Source: Bacteroidota bacterium
GTDB lineage: Bacteria; Bacteroidota; Ignavibacteria; Kryptoniales; JAKASW01
Assembly (NCBI GenBank): GCA_021811615.1
Contig: JAJZNW010000130.1
Coordinates: forward strand, 1-33,332
Direction: 5' to 3'
DNA length: 33,332 nt
In this document: positions 24,062-31,853 of the stretch, one piece after another
Layout of the letters: every line of letters begins with the position of its first letter
How positions within the stretch are numbered: position 1 is the first letter of the stretch
Made by a program: the position numbers and the translations under genes
The notes under the pieces: generated by a model
Databases searched by the model: none
What the model saw: the letters and a program-made list of their open reading frames with translations, nothing else
What the model was told of the DNA's origin: nothing

Positions 24062-25449
24062 GATGTCCTGTCGTTAACAGGTTCCTGGTGAATTACTGCC
24101 TTATTTATCTGGGGAAATTCCCTGACGATGTCCTCCTCCAGCTCGTTGACAATTCTGACTGTCTCCTCGAGTGAAAAGGTATCGTTGATCTGGCATGTCA
24201 GACCTACGCGGAGTCCGGATGCACTCTCCGTAAAATTCAGGTTGCCGCACGACACGACTTCGCGTTTCGCTTTGATGTAATCGACGAGCTTTCGAGGAAG
24301 GTCAGTGTTTCTAAGGTTCAACGACTTAGCCGTAATGAGACTCCCCGACGATTTGTCGATGTGAATAAATATCTGGTCCACTTTCTCTACCTGATGTCGA
24401 ATTGCGTTTTCGAGCTCATCCGCCTTGAGGTGCGCTTCCTCGATGGTATTGGCATCTTCCACTTCGAGGTGAAGATCGATTACGATTCCTGCGTCTACAG
24501 TGAAAACTTCCACTTTGTGGATTTTACTGTTGGTACTCTCGGCGGCAAATCTCACTTTGTCGGGAACGGTTTCTTCACCCGTTTCGATCGGTTCGGCATG
24601 TACCACGACGTCGATGCCATCTCTCACTTTTCTCACCCTCTGTTCGATTCCGTCCATCAGCTTGTGGGCCTGTTCGAATGGAAGCAGTCTCGGGAGTTCG
24701 ACCACCATATCCACAAAAATCCTTCCGCCGGAATCCCTTACGCGAAGCTTCTTCAGCTCGCGGATTTCCCGGGAACGTAGTGCGGCATCGCGAATTGAGG
24801 CGACGAGGGCCGGGTCAGGACTCCGGTCGACAAGGACATCGATGGATCTCTTGCCGAGCCTCAGGCTTATGACTACGACTATGACGGATACGCCGAGCGC
24901 AGCGATCGGGTCGGCGAACTCGAAGCCCAATCTCGCGCCGATAAGTCCGAAGATTACCACGCTGGAGCTGAGAATATCTGTGCTGAAATGAAGCGCATCG
25001 GCTTCCAGGGCCTGGCTGTGATGCTTCTTCGCTGCGCGCAGGAGAATTCTCGACCTCGTGAAATCGATTGCGATCGAAGTGGCCATCACGATGAAGCTCC
25101 AGGCAGTTACGTCGATGGAGACCTGTCGAACGAAGATACGTTCGATCGCTTCCCTTGCTATGAGGAAGCAGGTCAGGAGCAACAGGAGAGTTTCGAAAAA
25201 GGCCGAGATGTTTTCAAACTTGCCGTGGCCATAATGGTGTTCGGAGTCGGCGGGCTTGTCCGCGGCCTTCACGGCGAAAAAAGTCATACCTGCCGCCAGG
25301 AGGTCAAGTCCGGAGTGGGCCGCCTCGCTGAGTATCCCGAGGCTCCCCGTACTTATTCCAACGATGAGTTTAAAAGCGGTAAGAAAGACGGCGGCGATTA
25401 CTGAACTAAGCGCCGCCGTTATTTTTTCTTGAGACGAACTTTTCGTCAA
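24058..25449 (-). CDS. Cation diffusion facilitator transporter with three tandem C-terminal domains
   Basis: A 463-residue protein; most family members have about 300. Residues ~1-200 are the six-helix transporter. The metal site pairs are H45-x3-D49 (EAAHSGLD) and H154-x3-D158 (DALHFSTD), the HD-HD set usual for zinc exporters, and HHYGHGKFE is at 71-79. Three successive ferredoxin-like C-terminal modules follow: ~213-288 (LRVRDSGGRIFVDMVVEL to VVVHAEP), ~297-365 (VEVFTVDAGIVIDLHLEV to IFIHID) and ~375-457 (to AVIHQEP). The start is a TTG at 25449 with a distant GAAGGGA. It heads the overlapping gene chain; its stop overlaps alaX by ATGA. Zn2+ or a similar divalent ion is the probable substrate, exchanged for protons. 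Confidence 0.9.
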   Translation of the reverse strand: MTKSSSQEKITAALSSVIAAVFLTAFKLIVGISTGSLGILSEAAHSGLDLLAAGMTFFAVKAADKPADSEHHYGHGKFENISAFFETLLLLLTCFLIAREAIERIFVRQVSIDVTAWSFIVMATSIAIDFTRSRILLRAAKKHHSQALEADALHFSTDILSSSVVIFGLIGARLGFEFADPIAALGVSVIVVVISLRLGKRSIDVLVDRSPDPALVASIRDAALRSREIRELKKLRVRDSGGRIFVDMVVELPRLLPFEQAHKLMDGIEQRVRKVRDGIDVVVHAEPIETGEETVPDKVRFAAESTNSKIHKVEVFTVDAGIVIDLHLEVEDANTIEEAHLKADELENAIRHQVEKVDQIFIHIDKSSGSLITAKSLNLRNTDLPRKLVDYIKAKREVVSCGNLNFTESASGLRVGLTCQINDTFSLEETVRIVNELEEDIVREFPQINKAVIHQEPVNDRTS

Positions 25450-25473
25450 GCCGAGAAATTGTCCCTTCTCTCA

Positions 25474-25491
25474 GCCGATCTTTCGATCAGC
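25474..25491 (-). other. GNRA-capped hairpin between fba and the cation-efflux gene
   Basis: Directly after the fba stop codon the minus strand reads GCUGAUC-GAAA-GAUCGGC, a 7-bp stem with one G-U pair and a GAAA tetraloop. No U-tract follows, so it is not a typical terminator. It could protect or process the mRNA, or be without function. Confidence 0.4.
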
Positions 25492-25492
25492 C

Positions 25493-26842
25493 TCAGAATT
25501 TGACGTATTTGTCGACTATGCTCTTTGTGTTCTGCATATTCAATTTTAGGAAGATAAACTCGAATCTCTTCTCAAGCTCTTTGTTCGCTTTCTCGAACCA
25601 GGCCTTATCGAGGTTCCACATCTGCTCCTTAAATGGGCCGAAACCTTTCTTTCTGGTCTTGTAAATGAATTGTTCGTCCGTCATGTCCGGCTTCTTTTCG
25701 TCGGCCATGTTCTTCCTGAGATAGTCGTAAATAGTCTCTCTGAATTCCTTCGGGAACAAATCGTACAGGAGATTCTGGAATCCCGTAGCGAGATGTATCT
25801 CGGCCGTGCCGACTCCCGGGAATTTGTCGAAAAGCTCTTCCGGCAGTGTGGATGCACCGTGTTGTACGGCTCCAGCCATCCCGTATTCCTTACGGGCGAT
25901 TTCAGAAATCTTCTTGAGGACATCGAAGTCGATGTTCACTTTAGCGACCGTGCCGTCCGCCAGAGGAACTCCACCGTGACTGGAACCGGTCTGAACACTG
26001 ATCTTACTGATTGTCTTTGTGCCCTTCTTCTTTTGAGCGAGAGTCTTAACGTAACCCTGCATATATGCCCGGAACTCTTCGGGGGTAGAATTTTTCTTTC
26101 CGACTTCACCTATCTCACCCCCAACGGAAACCGTCACTCCCTTGGGTTCTATTTCCCTTATCAGGGCAGTCATCTCGGCGGCGAGTTCGAAGTTATTGCG
26201 TTGTTGTTCCTCGAGTGTGGGCTTGCTGAGGTCGACGAGCGTCGAGGAATCGATGTCGATGTTGTAAAACTGCGCGGCAATCGCCTCTTTGATAAGGGAT
26301 CGGATTACTTCTGTCTCTTTCCTGGGATCTTCGGCGAACTTCTTCGCATTGAACTGGAAGTGGTCGCCCTGGATAAATACCGGGCCTGAGTAATTTTCCT
26401 TGACGGCGGCGGCAAGTATGCAAGCGGAGTACTCATCGGGCCGCTGGAGTGTATATCCCATTTCCGACTTTGCGATCTCAAATACAAACGCGCCGATTTG
26501 GTGTTTCTTGGCGACACGGAACATCGCGCGCGCAAAATCATACGTCATACCGCGTACGTTGACGGCAGGAACAGTGAAACCGGACACCTCGCCGCGACCG
26601 AACGCGTCGTAAAGGCCCTGGATCGACGCGGAGCCGCAACCCAGGTTCTTTGCAAGCTCCCGGATCAGCCAGCGTGTCTTTGACTTGACTTCTTCATTCG
26701 AATTGAAAACCGATTCGTAAACAAGTGTGTCTATGACAGAGCTGCGGAGCTTATCTGCATTGGCAACTCTCGCTTTCTGCCAGCCGTCCACCTCGACGAC
26801 TCCCTGCAGAGTACTTTTAAGCTCTTCAACGTTCTTCAACAT
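25493..26842 (-). CDS. fba: Class II (zinc) fructose-bisphosphate aldolase, long form
   Basis: A 449-residue enzyme that should interconvert fructose 1,6-bisphosphate with DHAP and glyceraldehyde 3-phosphate. The class II metal and phosphate sites are visible: VFIQGDHFQF with GDH at 159-161, GGEIGEVG at 241-248, TGSSHGGVPLADGT with SSHGG at 287-291, and VQHGAST at 326-332. About 80 extra residues precede the barrel and the C-terminus is extended, so it is longer than the common ~310-360-residue type. Tagatose-bisphosphate specificity is an alternative. The start has GGAGG 5 bases upstream. A promoter is predicted at 26869-26899. Confidence 0.9.
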   Translation of the reverse strand: MLKNVEELKSTLQGVVEVDGWQKARVANADKLRSSVIDTLVYESVFNSNEEVKSKTRWLIRELAKNLGCGSASIQGLYDAFGRGEVSGFTVPAVNVRGMTYDFARAMFRVAKKHQIGAFVFEIAKSEMGYTLQRPDEYSACILAAAVKENYSGPVFIQGDHFQFNAKKFAEDPRKETEVIRSLIKEAIAAQFYNIDIDSSTLVDLSKPTLEEQQRNNFELAAEMTALIREIEPKGVTVSVGGEIGEVGKKNSTPEEFRAYMQGYVKTLAQKKKGTKTISKISVQTGSSHGGVPLADGTVAKVNIDFDVLKKISEIARKEYGMAGAVQHGASTLPEELFDKFPGVGTAEIHLATGFQNLLYDLFPKEFRETIYDYLRKNMADEKKPDMTDEQFIYKTRKKGFGPFKEQMWNLDKAWFEKANKELEKRFEFIFLKLNMQNTKSIVDKYVKF

Positions 26843-26868
26843 TTAAACCTCCAAAGATATTTTCCATA

Positions 26869-26899
26869 GCAAGATATTAAAAGGACGCTTCGCATACAA
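26869..26899 (-). promoter_or_regulatory. Predicted promoter of fba
   Basis: TTG (26899-26897), a 20-base spacer, then TATCTTGC (26876-26869), in the 62-base gap after rsmB. The start of transcription would be about 20 bases before the ATG at 26842. The -7 element is a weaker match than at acnA or rpmE. Confidence 0.4.
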
Positions 26900-26904
26900 G
26901 AATA

Positions 26905-28293
26905 TCACCGTGTTTTGCGCAGCCTCGCCGCGAAACTTCCATCCATGTCGTTCCTATGCGGGAAAGTCTCGATGTAGCCTTCCTTGCTGACGAGGGATCG
27001 ATCTACGAAGGCATCGGCCGGCTCCAGGGTGAATTCCGGATGCCGCGCCAGGAACCCCTGGACTATATCCTGGTTCTCAGCCGATTCGATAGTGCAAGTA
27101 CTATAGACTATCACGCCATTGGGTTTCAGCAACTTCACTGCGTTCTCAAGAATATTAGTCTGGATTTGGTTCAACAGCCCGATGTCCTCCAGCTCTCGTT
27201 TCCATTTAGAGTCCGGCTTTTTCTTCATCACACCGAAACCGGTGCATGGTGCGTCGATCAGAATTTTATCGAAAAGGACAGCGTCGGAGTACATCCCGGC
27301 ATCAGCTACTACGATCTTGATCTGAGAATATCCCATCCTATCGACGGTATCCTGTATCAGCCTCGCGCGGTTTTCATATTTCTCCACGGCGGTGATGTCA
27401 GCTGCCCCGCCGGTCAACTCCAGCATATGCGTTGTTTTGCCTCCCGGGGCGGCGCACATGTCAAGTATTCGATCCGAAGGCTTCGGGTCGAGCAACCTGG
27501 ATACCAGCCCCGCGCTTTCGTCCTGAACTGTAAACTGCCCCGCACGGAAAGACTCGAGCTCACCTATCCTGGACAGGCCTTCGACGCAGAAGAAGTTGGG
27601 GAGGAAACGTCCCTTGGTGACTTTCAATCCCTTGTTCTCAAAGGAGGAAGAGAGCTCTTCAACTGAGATCTTCTTGGGATTCACCCTGACCGAAAGCCGC
27701 GGCCTTTCGTTCAGAGACGTCAGCAGCTGCTCCGTTTCATAGACGCCGAAACGGTTCACGAACCTTCGAACCAGCCAAATCGGAAACGAATGAACGATCG
27801 ACAGTGCCTTAATCGGATCTTCCTCAATCGACGGATACTGCACCGAATCCAGTTTTCGAATCGACGTCCTCAGAATGGCGTTCACAAGGTTAGCCAGGAA
27901 CTGGCCGCGAAGCTTTTTGACAAATTCAACGGCTTCATTGACCGCAGCCGATTGCGGTACTCTCTCCAGAAACATAATCTGGTACATTGCGACACGGATC
28001 GCGTTCTTGATATTCACGTCCAGCTTTGCGTAGTCGCCCCGGTAGAACTGTGATATTACGTAGTCGATTCTGAGTTTCCAGCGGACCGTGCCGTTGACAA
28101 GCTCGGTCAGAAAAGACTTATCAAGCCTGCTCAACTCGGCGTACCTGAGTTCAAAATCGAGGACCTTGTCGAGATAGGAATCAGTCCTCTCGATCCTGTT
28201 AAGTACTTTGACTGCAATCTCACGAGCAGTTTCGTAGATCACGGTCTCTGTTTCCTCACGCGGATTGCTCCTGAACCTCTTTGGCTGTTCCAT
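26905..28293 (-). CDS. rsmB: 16S rRNA m5C967 methyltransferase RsmB
   Basis: A 462-residue RNA methyltransferase. An N-terminal NusB-like helical domain (~20-145; QSAAVNEAVEFVKK and FLANLVNAILR) precedes a Rossmann SAM-dependent domain. Positions counted from the GTG one codon earlier: SAM motif CAAPGGKT at 281-288, catalytic cysteines C351 in DAPCTGFG and C401 in YSTCTIE. The presence of both the NusB part and the two cysteines identifies RsmB (Sun). The frame begins GTG-ATG; the ATG at 28293 lies 7 bases from AAGGGG and is preferred. No TTG-N20-TA promoter is seen in the upstream gap. Confidence 0.92.
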   Translation of the reverse strand: MEQPKRFRSNPREETETVIYETAREIAVKVLNRIERTDSYLDKVLDFELRYAELSRLDKSFLTELVNGTVRWKLRIDYVISQFYRGDYAKLDVNIKNAIRVAMYQIMFLERVPQSAAVNEAVEFVKKLRGQFLANLVNAILRTSIRKLDSVQYPSIEEDPIKALSIVHSFPIWLVRRFVNRFGVYETEQLLTSLNERPRLSVRVNPKKISVEELSSSFENKGLKVTKGRFLPNFFCVEGLSRIGELESFRAGQFTVQDESAGLVSRLLDPKPSDRILDMCAAPGGKTTHMLELTGGAADITAVEKYENRARLIQDTVDRMGYSQIKIVVADAGMYSDAVLFDKILIDAPCTGFGVMKKKPDSKWKRELEDIGLLNQIQTNILENAVKLLKPNGVIVYSTCTIESAENQDIVQGFLARHPEFTLEPADAFVDRSLVSKEGYIETFPHRNDMDGSFAARLRKTR

Positions 28294-28487
28294 CACTGCA
28301 CCCCTTACTTTGCGTTTGCTGCGGTCTTACTGCCATCGTAACGGTATTATGTGCCCGGAATATTGTACTTTGGTTACGACAGCGGTTTGTTCGTTACACT
28401 TTCGATTAATAGAAGTTAGGTTTCAAAATTCCTCTTCGAAAAGAGTTTTGGTCGATCAACTCTGGACTTAATTCTCTTCAACGACAC
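28294..28487 (-). other. Spacer between rpmE hairpin and rsmB
   Basis: No gene is visible. On the minus strand CUCUU-UUCG-AAGAG (28447-28434) is a short hairpin with a UUCG loop, flanked by AAAA and UUUU. I found no convincing promoter for rsmB. Confidence 0.35.
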
Positions 28488-28510
28488 TTGCCCCGGGAGA
28501 ACCGGGGCAA
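28488..28510 (-). terminator. Possible terminator hairpin after rpmE
   Basis: TTGCCCCGG (28488-28496) and CCGGGGCAA (28502-28510) are perfect 9-bp inverted repeats with a 5-base loop, 23 bases after the rpmE stop. The stem is very stable, but no T-run follows on either strand. It may stop transcription weakly, or stabilise the rpmE mRNA end. Confidence 0.45.
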
Positions 28511-28532
28511 TCAAAAGAAACTAATGGAAGAC

Positions 28533-28754
28533 CTACGCCCCGGCTTTTGATTTTTTGCCATACTTCTGCATGAATTTCTCTACACGTCCGGCAGAGTCGA
28601 TAAGTTTTTGTTTACCGGTGAAGAAGGGATGGCAATTGGAACAGATTTCTACCTTCAAGAATTCGCCTGGTTCTGTCGATCTCGTTTGAAATGTATTCCC
28701 GCATACACACGATACTGTAACCGTGTGGTACTTCGGGTGAATTCCGCTTCTCAT
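28533..28754 (-). CDS. rpmE: 50S ribosomal protein L31 (zinc-binding type)
   Basis: A 73-residue ribosomal protein with [10 protein letters not shown] at the start and the four-cysteine zinc ribbon C16, C18, C38, C41 (SCVCGN and [13 protein letters not shown]). The C-terminus is basic. The cysteines mark the C+ form, which can be replaced by a cysteine-free paralogue under zinc limitation in many bacteria; no such paralogue or Zur box is seen here. AGGAG lies 5 bases before the ATG. It appears to be transcribed on its own. Confidence 0.97.
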   Translation of the reverse strand: MRSGIHPKYHTVTVSCVCGNTFQTRSTEPGEFLKVEICSNCHPFFTGKQKLIDSAGRVEKFMQKYGKKSKAGA

Positions 28755-28773
28755 TTTTTCTCCTATTTACGCA

Positions 28774-28804
28774 TAAATCTACGAAAACGGGCAACAAATT
28801 CCAA
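28774..28804 (-). promoter_or_regulatory. Predicted promoter of rpmE
   Basis: TTTG with its TTG at 28804-28802, a 20-base spacer, then TAGATTTA (28781-28774). The ATG is 20 bases further on. Spacing and -7 sequence closely match the Bacteroidota pattern. Confidence 0.5.
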
Positions 28805-28805
28805 A

Positions 28806-29015
28806 TAATGGGCTTGATCGATACTTGATCGTCACTTTCCAGGTGTAAGCGAATCGCAAATTCGACGAACCATCGCGTTCACGCCCCGGACCTGCCAGGC
28901 AAATCTTCCCGGCTTATGGCATCTGCTTCACACATTTGTCGCGCGAAATTTGCCCCGCCGCGTGTCGGTCATGAAGCAGGCGGACGTGCACTAACGCGCG
29001 TGACGGCGAACAGAG
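28806..29015 (+). other. Spacer between acnA end and rpmE promoter
   Basis: No reading frame with family resemblance and no RNA gene is recognised. A few imperfect GC-rich inverted repeats are present, such as GCCGGG with CCUGGC around 28898-28917 on the minus strand, but none is followed by a T-run. The acnA terminator is therefore not identified. Confidence 0.4.
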
Positions 29016-31727
29016 TCATGCCCTGAGCATTTGTCTCAGGACTGTCTGGAGAATGCCTCCGTTCTTATAGTACTCCACATCAACTTGACTGTCAAGTCTG
29101 GCTATCGCTTCAAACACGGTCTTTTTTCCTCCGTCGCCGACGGCAGTCACGCGGAGTGTCTTATGAGGTGCGAGGTTCTCCTTTGTGCCGCTTATCTCGA
29201 ACACTTCCCTGCCGCTGAGCCCGAGAGAGGCCGCGTTCTCTCCCGGTTTGAACTGGAGCGGGAGGACACCGACGCCGACAAGATTGCTCCGGTGGATTCT
29301 CTCGTAGCTTTCGGCAATTACTGCTTTGATCCCAAGAAGGAGAGTACCTTTTGCGGCCCAGTCTCTAGAGCTGCCGCTTCCGTATTCTTTGCCGGCGATC
29401 ACGAGCAGCGGGACTTTCTCCGACTGATATTTCATGGAGGCATCGAATATCAGCATCTTCTCTCCATCCGGGAGATGAAGCGTCCAGCTTCCTTCGGTCC
29501 CGGCAACGAGAAGGTTCTTTAAGCGGATGTTCGCAAACGTTCCCCTCATCATGACTTCGTGGTTTCCTCGTCGAGATCCGTAAGAGTTGAAATCCTTCGG
29601 CTGAACGCCGTGCTCGATGAGATATTTTCCTGCCGCACTGGTCTGCTGTATGTTACCTGCAGGAGAAATATGGTCGGTCGTGACGGAGTCGCCGAGAAGT
29701 GCCAGGACGCGAGCTCCCTTGATGTCGTCGACCGGAGGCGGGTCGAGCGGAAGATCCTTGAAAAACGGCGGCTCCTGGATATATGTTGACAAGGCGTCCC
29801 ACCTGTAGCTGCTCCCTTCCGGAACGTCGAGCTTTCTCCATGTTTCCGGTCCTTCGAACACCTTCGCGTAGCGGGTCCTGTACATCTCAGGCCGGATGGA
29901 TCTTGCGAGTACCGCATTGACTTCGGCCTGTGTGGGCCAAATGTCCTTGAGATAGACTGGCTTCCCGTCTTTTGATATGTCAATCGGTTCGGTGGCTGGA
30001 TCATAGTCTATTCTACCCGCAAGCGCATAAGCGACGACAAGCGGCGGCGAAGCGAGGTAGCTTGCCTTCGCATGCGGGTTTATCCTTCCTTCAAAATTCC
30101 GGTTCCCGCTCAGCACCGCAGCCGCGACGAGATTTTCTTTTTCGATCGCACCGGAGATGCTTTCGTCGAGAGGTCCGCTGTTCCCGATGCAGGTTGTGCA
30201 ACCGAAGCCGACGACATTAAATTTCAGATCTTCAAGAGCCTTGAGCAGCCCTGCATCGGCGAGGTAATCCACGACGACCTGTGAACCCGGTGCAAGACTC
30301 GTCTTGACCCACGGTTTCGGTTTGAGGCCGTATTTCTCTACAGCTTTCTTTGCAAGAAGACCGGCCGCGACGAGGACGCCCGGATTAGAAGTGTTTGTGC
30401 AGCTCGTTATCGCAGCGATAACAACCGAACCGTTTCGGATGTTGAACGATGCGCCGTTCTTCTGGATCGTGACGGATCGGGAAACATTTTCCTGCTTGAC
30501 GGCGAAGCCGCGCTCTGCAGTCGGAGCAGCAAGAGATTTTTCGAAGGACTTCTTCACATCGCGGAGCGCTACACGGTCCTGCGGTCTCTTCGGTCCCGCA
30601 ATGCTCGGCTCAATTGTGCTCATATCTATTTCAACGGTGTCAGTGTACAAGGGAACCGTCGCGCTCTTGCTCCAGAAAAGCCCCTGCTCCTTGCAATAAG
30701 TTTCGACAACGGCGACCTGATCGTCGCTCCGTCCAGTGAGTCTGAGATACCGCAAAGTCTCCTCATCGACCGGGAAAAATCCCATCGTCGCACCGTATTC
30801 CGGCGACATGTTGCTCAATGTTGCCCGGTCGGGGAGGCTAAGCCCGGCAATTCCCTCTCCGTAGTACTCAACTATCTTCCCCACAACGCCCTTCTTGCGA
30901 AGGACTTCAGTGACGGTGAGGACCAGATCGGTAGCTGTTGCGCCCTCCGGCAGCTCTCCCTTCAGCCGGACGCCGATGACTTCCGGGACCAGCATGAAGT
31001 AAGGTTGTCCCAACATGACCGCCTCAGCCTCGATGCCGCCAACACCCCAGCCAAATACACCAAGACCGTTCACCATCGTCGTGTGCGAGTCGGTGCCGAC
31101 GAGCGAATCGGGAAACGCGCTGAGGACGCCACCGATTTTTCTCGTTTCCACGACACGCGCAAGATATTCCAGGTTAACCTGGTGGACGATGCCGGTGTCC
31201 GGGGGAACGACGCTGAAATTCTTGAATCCCTTCTGTCCCCATCTCAGCAGTTTATATCGCTCGACATTTCGCTTGAACTCGAGTTCTGCATTGAACAGAA
31301 GCGCGTCATCGCTGCCGAACTTGTCGACCTGAACCGAGTGGTCGATGACCAATTCGGAAGGTATCAGCGGATTTATCTTACTCGTGTCGGCCTTTCTTCG
31401 TTCGACTTCGCTTCTCATGGCCGCGAGATCGACGACGGCGGGAACTCCCGTGAAGTCCTGCATAAGGACGCGTGCGGGCATGAAGGCAATTTCTTTCTGC
31501 GGAAGGGTCTTGCCATCCCACCTCAGCAGCGCTTCAATGTCGGTTGCTGAAACTATCCTGCCGTCTTCGTACCTCAGGAGATTCTCCAGGAGGATCCTTA
31601 TCGAGTACGGGAGCTTTGAGATATCATAATTCTGCTTCTGAAGTGAGGGAAGATGAAAAATATTGAAGACCGAGTTCCTGACCTTAAGGTCCTTCTTTGC
31701 TGAAAACGAATTTGACAATGCAGCCAT
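29016..31727 (-). CDS. acnA: Aconitate hydratase, AcnA/IRP type
   Basis: A 903-residue monomeric aconitase that interconverts citrate and isocitrate through cis-aconitate with a 4Fe-4S cluster. The ligands are C443 in ITSCTNTSNPG and C510 and C513 in GFGCTTCIGNSGPLDE. Early active-site segments are LMQDFTGVPAVVDLAAMR, IDHSVQVD and GTDSHTTMVNGLGVFGWGVGGIEAEAVM. The swivelling C-terminal domain has GDSVTTDHISPAG, YGSRRGNHEVMMRGTF and GKEYGSGSSRDWAAKG. Length and order are those of AcnA, not AcnB. GGAG lies 8 bases before the ATG. A promoter is predicted just upstream, after the glnA terminator. Confidence 0.97.
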   Translation of the reverse strand: MAALSNSFSAKKDLKVRNSVFNIFHLPSLQKQNYDISKLPYSIRILLENLLRYEDGRIVSATDIEALLRWDGKTLPQKEIAFMPARVLMQDFTGVPAVVDLAAMRSEVERRKADTSKINPLIPSELVIDHSVQVDKFGSDDALLFNAELEFKRNVERYKLLRWGQKGFKNFSVVPPDTGIVHQVNLEYLARVVETRKIGGVLSAFPDSLVGTDSHTTMVNGLGVFGWGVGGIEAEAVMLGQPYFMLVPEVIGVRLKGELPEGATATDLVLTVTEVLRKKGVVGKIVEYYGEGIAGLSLPDRATLSNMSPEYGATMGFFPVDEETLRYLRLTGRSDDQVAVVETYCKEQGLFWSKSATVPLYTDTVEIDMSTIEPSIAGPKRPQDRVALRDVKKSFEKSLAAPTAERGFAVKQENVSRSVTIQKNGASFNIRNGSVVIAAITSCTNTSNPGVLVAAGLLAKKAVEKYGLKPKPWVKTSLAPGSQVVVDYLADAGLLKALEDLKFNVVGFGCTTCIGNSGPLDESISGAIEKENLVAAAVLSGNRNFEGRINPHAKASYLASPPLVVAYALAGRIDYDPATEPIDISKDGKPVYLKDIWPTQAEVNAVLARSIRPEMYRTRYAKVFEGPETWRKLDVPEGSSYRWDALSTYIQEPPFFKDLPLDPPPVDDIKGARVLALLGDSVTTDHISPAGNIQQTSAAGKYLIEHGVQPKDFNSYGSRRGNHEVMMRGTFANIRLKNLLVAGTEGSWTLHLPDGEKMLIFDASMKYQSEKVPLLVIAGKEYGSGSSRDWAAKGTLLLGIKAVIAESYERIHRSNLVGVGVLPLQFKPGENAASLGLSGREVFEISGTKENLAPHKTLRVTAVGDGGKKTVFEAIARLDSQVDVEYYKNGGILQTVLRQMLRA

Positions 31728-31764
31728 TGGGAATCACTCCGTTAAGTTCTTTTTAGACTCTGAC

Positions 31765-31795
31765 GAAATTTAATCAAAGAGCCGGGTCTGTTCAA
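31765..31795 (-). promoter_or_regulatory. Predicted promoter of acnA
   Basis: TTG (31795-31793), 20 bases, then TAAATTTC (31772-31765); it can also be read as TTGAAC, 17 bases, TAAATT. The -7 octamer and spacing are identical to the thiamine-operon promoter. The ATG lies 37 bases beyond. Confidence 0.55.
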
Positions 31796-31800
31796 TGTAT

Positions 31801-31829
31801 ATAGAAAAGGCCACCCTGGGGTGGCCTTT
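31801..31829 (-). terminator. Rho-independent terminator after glnA
   Basis: AAAGGCCACCC (31829-31819 on the minus strand) pairs with GGGTGGCCTTT (31816-31806) as a perfect 11-bp inverted repeat around CA. It continues into TTTTCTAT. It lies 24 bases after the glnA stop and separates glnA from acnA. Confidence 0.88.
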
Positions 31830-31853
31830 CAGTTAAACCGGCTACGGGGTGGA

